Below, in pieces: positions 61,170 through 64,000 of a DNA stretch of 64,000 nt. Below the pieces are notes generated by a model. The model had not been told where the DNA came from, made no database searches, and saw only the letters and a list, made by a program, of their open reading frames with translations. This stretch comes from Comamonas testosteroni TK102 (lineage in GTDB: Bacteria > Pseudomonadota > Gammaproteobacteria > Burkholderiales > Burkholderiaceae_C): positions 62,001 to 126,000 of the forward strand of contig NZ_CP006704.1 of the NCBI RefSeq assembly GCF_000739375.1, given 5' to 3'. The position numbers and the translations under genes were made by a program. The stretch's first letter is position 1. Each line of letters starts with the position of its first letter.

Positions 61170-62101
61170 GCAAGACGCGTAAGGCGTTTGTCCGGGCCCT
61201 GATGGGCATCGCTTTGCTGGCCGCCGTTGTCTATTTCGCCAACCCCGTTCAGCTCTGGGGTCGGCTGCAGCAGGCCAACCCCTGGTGGCTGCTGGGAGGC
61301 TTCGGGATTTCCATCGCCTCCAATGTCGTCTCGGCATGGCGCTGGCGTGCCATGGCGCGGTGGCTGGGGGCCCAGATGCCGGTGGCTTCGAGCATGCGCT
61401 GGTACTTTCAGGCCATCGGCCTGAATGTGTTGCTGCCCGGCGCTGTGGTGGGCGGTGATGTCTATCGCGCTATAGCGCTGCAGAAGACCGGGCAGGCCAA
61501 GGCGGCCAGCAATCTCTCGGTGATTCTCGATAGGGTCAGCGGCCTGTGGATGCTGTGCGCGATCGGAGGTCTGGGTGCGGTGGCTTGCGCTTCCACGCTG
61601 GCTCCCTGGGTGCGCCTGAATACCGCTCTCTTCATCACGCTGCTGCTTGCCGTCACCGTGATCTGGCTGCTGCTGCCCTGGGCCTTGCTGCAGGGTCTGC
61701 GCAGCAACTGGTTCAAGCTGCCTGGCGCTTGGCTGGAGCCTGTGCGCATGGCGGCCGACAGCCCCGACTTTCTGTCCCAGCTTTGGCTGCAAGCCGCATC
61801 CTCGGCCCTGGTGCAGTTGCTGTCCGCCGCAGCGCTGGCCTGTGGTGCCATGGCTCTGGGCCTGCATTTGCCGCCGGCTGCCTGGGGCTTCGTCATCGCC
61901 CCCATATTCCTGATGGCGGCACTGCCTGTGAGTGTGGGCGGCTGGGGCACCCGTGAAGCCGCAGCCGTTGCAGCGCTGGCTCCGTTCGGCGTGCCTGCGG
62001 TTCTGGCCGTCGGGGTCGGCCTCTTGTATGGTGTCTTTGCGCTGGGCCAGGGGGCTCTGGGAGCCCTGGCCCTGGGCTTGCCGGGCAGGGCTCAGGACTG
62101 A
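61166..62101 (+). CDS. Lysylphosphatidylglycerol-synthase-like membrane protein (flippase family)
   Basis: A 311-residue protein with about eight spans of the LPG_synthase_TM/UPF0104 family: WLLGGFGISIASNVVSAWRW, GLNVLLPGAVVGGDVYRAIA, and FVIAPIFLMAALPVSVGGWG. Members are often next to GT2 and GT39 genes and are suspected flippases or glycolipid carriers. The start is a GTG at 61166 overlapping the GT2 stop (GTGA); an ATG at 61202 is an alternative. It converges with the O-antigen ligase gene, overlapping by ten bases. Confidence 0.82.
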   Translation: MSKTRKAFVRALMGIALLAAVVYFANPVQLWGRLQQANPWWLLGGFGISIASNVVSAWRWRAMARWLGAQMPVASSMRWYFQAIGLNVLLPGAVVGGDVYRAIALQKTGQAKAASNLSVILDRVSGLWMLCAIGGLGAVACASTLAPWVRLNTALFITLLLAVTVIWLLLPWALLQGLRSNWFKLPGAWLEPVRMAADSPDFLSQLWLQAASSALVQLLSAAALACGAMALGLHLPPAAWGFVIAPIFLMAALPVSVGGWGTREAAAVAALAPFGVPAVLAVGVGLLYGVFALGQGALGALALGLPGRAQD

Positions 62102-63396
62102 GCCGATGCGGGAGCCCGGGCTTCCAGTCTGCAGATACCGCCCCAGAGCACGGCCAGGCTGAAGATGTAGAACATGTTGCCGCTGTTGTGCGCAAAGAAT
62201 ACCTGGGTCCAGCCAAAGCCGAAGTAGGCCAGTGGCAGCAGGGTGGCTGCTGCACGCAGAGCCAGCAGCCTGGGGCGATGAGCCGCATCGGCACGTGCCA
62301 GACGGCGCGGCGTGGGCCAGAAAATGGCGGCAGGCACGGCATAGAACGCCAGCAGCAGGATCAGACCTGGCAGCCCGCGCTTGACCCACATGTCCAGGAT
62401 TTCGTTGTGCGCATGCCCATACTCCATGACCGAGGGATGGGCCAGGCCTTGATCGACCATCTGCTTCTTGGCCGCAGGGTAGCCGGCCAGTCCCCAGCCG
62501 CTGAAGGGACGCTGCTCGATCAGATGAATCGCAAGGCGCCATTGCTCCAGGCGCTGGCCGACCGAGGTCACCGCATATTTCTGGGGGTCCTGCAGATACT
62601 GTGAGACTTCCCGGGCGGCTTCGGTGCTGCGCTGTTCCAGCTTTTGGTAGGCAGGCACTGCCACGATCAGCCCCAGCATGAGCATTGCTGCCGCAGCCAG
62701 GCTGGCCAGACGCTTGTAGCCGTTGAGCCAGGCCATCAGCCAGATGGCCGCGATCAGCAGCGGTATCACGACCCAGGAGCCGCGGGAGTCGGAAAGAAAG
62801 GACGCAAAGACACCGCATGCACCCAGCAGGCCCAGGGCAGCGGCGCGGGACTTGCTCCAGCGGCCCAGCACGGCCAGCGACAAGGTGGCAAAACCCAGGT
62901 ACATGGCGATGCCGCCATACTGGATGGCGTTGGTAAAGCCGGTTACACGCGGCATCTTGAGCACGCCGGCCTGGTACACGGCAATGGCCAGGGCGCCTGC
63001 GCAGCCCAGAGCCAGGCCCTAGACAATGGCCGGGAGCCGGACACCCGATTTGCTCAGATACCAGAGGCTGAGAGCGGCCAAGGCATATTTCGCGCCGTAG
63101 CCCCAGCCTGCCGCCGAGAACCAGCGATCAAAGGACAGGCTCCAGAGCAGTCCCAGCACCAGCATCAGCCCCACCAGCACCAAGGTTTCACGCCGAGCAA
63201 GGCCTTTGGGGCGAGCAGCGACGGAACCGGCCAGAGCCAGAAGAGCCAGGGCCGTGGATCCGTAGGAATAGCCCGAAGGCACGCAAAGGCTCAGTGCAAA
63301 GAATGCAAAGCAGGCGGCATCCAGGGCATGAGAAAGGGCAGCCGCCCGCTTGCCGGGCTGGCCGGGTTGAGGCGCGACGGATGTAGGCTCATTCAT
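62092..63396 (-). pseudogene. O-antigen ligase family protein split by one amber codon
   Basis: On the minus strand two open segments lie in the same frame, 125 codons then 308 codons, separated only by TAG at 63021-63019. Together they make a 434-codon Wzy/WaaL-type protein: many spans, then the large periplasmic loop with VGQRLEQWRLAIHLIEQRPF, GWGLAGYPA and HAHNEILDMWVKRGLPG, the conserved ligase motif. The stop falls inside a membrane helix (LPAIV then GLALGCAG). No frameshift is seen. It may be a pseudogene, a strain polymorphism, read-through or a sequence error. Confidence 0.85.
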
Positions 63397-63471
63397 AGTT
63401 GTAATCGGGTTCTTCTGCGAGGCAGCGGGCTTCAACCTACACTGCAGGTCTTGTGTTCGGTGCAGAAGTGT

Positions 63472-64000
63472 ATGTCGTCATTACCCATTGTCTTTATCAA
63501 TTTGTCCAAGGACGCGGAGCGTCGCGAGCGCATGACTGAGCAGTTCGCGCAAATGGGGCTGGCGGCATCGCGCTTGCCTGCCGTGTGGTGGGCGGATCTG
63601 TCGCCGGCCGAGCAAAGACATTACTTCTGTGCCCCTCAAAGCCATGGTCGCTACTTCAAACCCCTGAGCAACGGAGAGAAGGGCTGCTACGCCAGCCATC
63701 TGCGGTCATGGCAGCAGCTATTGGATGGCGATGCGCCTGCCATGGTGGTCTTCGAGGACGATGTGCGGCTTCTGCCGGATTTGCCCCAGGCGCTGGCGGC
63801 GATCGAAGCCCTGCCCGCCGATGGCAGCTGGGACATGATCAAGCTCTATGGGCGCGAGCCGGAAAAGATAGCCAACCAGGGGCCGCTGGTAGAAGGGTCT
63901 TTGCAGCTGATCTCCTATCAGCGGGTGCCTAGCTTTGCCGCTGGTTACGTCATCAGCCGCTCCGGTGCCCGCAAGATGCTGGAGGCGCGTGTTCCCTTCG
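63472..64000 (+). CDS. Glycosyltransferase family 25 protein (LPS biosynthesis), 3' end outside the window
   Basis: From ATG 63472 the frame stays open for 176 codons to the window edge. It has the GT25 landmarks: PIVFINLSKDAERRERM, then LSNGEKGCYASHLRSWQQL, and the metal motif VVFEDDVRL. These enzymes, such as LpsA and Lex1, add galactose or glucose to LPS core. It is divergent from the broken O-antigen ligase gene with 75 bp between. Confidence 0.88.
   Translation, partial: MSSLPIVFINLSKDAERRERMTEQFAQMGLAASRLPAVWWADLSPAEQRHYFCAPQSHGRYFKPLSNGEKGCYASHLRSWQQLLDGDAPAMVVFEDDVRLLPDLPQALAAIEALPADGSWDMIKLYGREPEKIANQGPLVEGSLQLISYQRVPSFAAGYVISRSGARKMLEARVPF

Noticed and set aside
1..64000. CRISPR arrays, tRNA or rRNA genes, prophage or insertion sequences
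   Set aside because: No regularly spaced identical repeats, no cloverleaf or rRNA segments, and no transposase, integrase or phage structural genes were recognised on either strand.

Overview
The window looks like a chromosomal segment of a GC-rich betaproteobacterium of the family Comamonadaceae, most likely a Comamonas (C. testosteroni type). This is inferred from gene content (aerobic benzoyl-CoA 'box' pathway, Bug-type solute receptor, GTP-dependent PEP carboxykinase, minCDE, many LysR regulators) and base composition; there is no rRNA or marker gene here to prove it. I saw no tRNA, CRISPR array, prophage, transposase or plasmid-type gene.

Layout. 0-7 kb: end of a Bug receptor, a BMP-type binding protein, an EF-hand protein, a cobalamin adenosyltransferase, and a D-amino-acid module (LysR regulator, FAD D-amino-acid dehydrogenase, amino-acid binding protein, Asp/Glu racemase). 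7-12 kb: an HD-domain oxygenase-like protein, then boxC-boxB-boxA on the minus strand. 12-20 kb: threonine dehydratase, a slipin, a 45-residue membrane peptide, pckG, a LysR regulator, a phosphoesterase and a universal stress protein. 20-29 kb: an argP-like regulator divergent from a second dadA-like gene, a MarR regulator, exonuclease, flavin reductase, TauD-type dioxygenase, gor and minCDE. 29-38 kb: an enoyl-CoA hydratase, an acetoacetyl-CoA synthetase carrying several in-frame inserts, a cobalamin-type radical SAM protein, a uracil/xanthine permease, an acetate CoA-transferase and a thioesterase. 38.8-50 kb: a large minus-strand set boxD-bclA-livKHMGF, with boxR divergent and an AidB-like acyl-CoA dehydrogenase. 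50-56 kb: M48 peptidase, EamA exporter, AraC regulator, AmpG-like transporter, OmpR-type two-component system. 56-64 kb: a cell-surface polysaccharide region (ugd, UDP-glucuronate epimerase, GT39, GT2, flippase-like protein, a broken O-antigen ligase, GT25).

How it fits together. Benzoate would enter through LivKHMGF, be activated by BclA, epoxidised and hydrolysed by BoxAB and BoxC, and the semialdehyde oxidised by BoxD; BoxR would sense benzoyl-CoA. The two box clusters lie about 27 kb apart, but both promoters carry the same TGCA-N6-TGC direct-repeat motif, so they read as one regulon. The surface region looks able to make a uronic-acid donor, load it on a polyprenyl carrier and add it to lipid A or LPS.

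The most unusual features are non-coding. A GC-rich, roughly 70-120 bp repeat sits just after stop codons, always in the sense of the upstream gene (six copies). The acetoacetyl-CoA synthetase carries four apparent in-frame inserts, at least two of them related to each other. The O-antigen ligase is split by a single in-frame amber codon. Perfect or long inverted repeats sit upstream of gor and between the thioesterase gene and livF.
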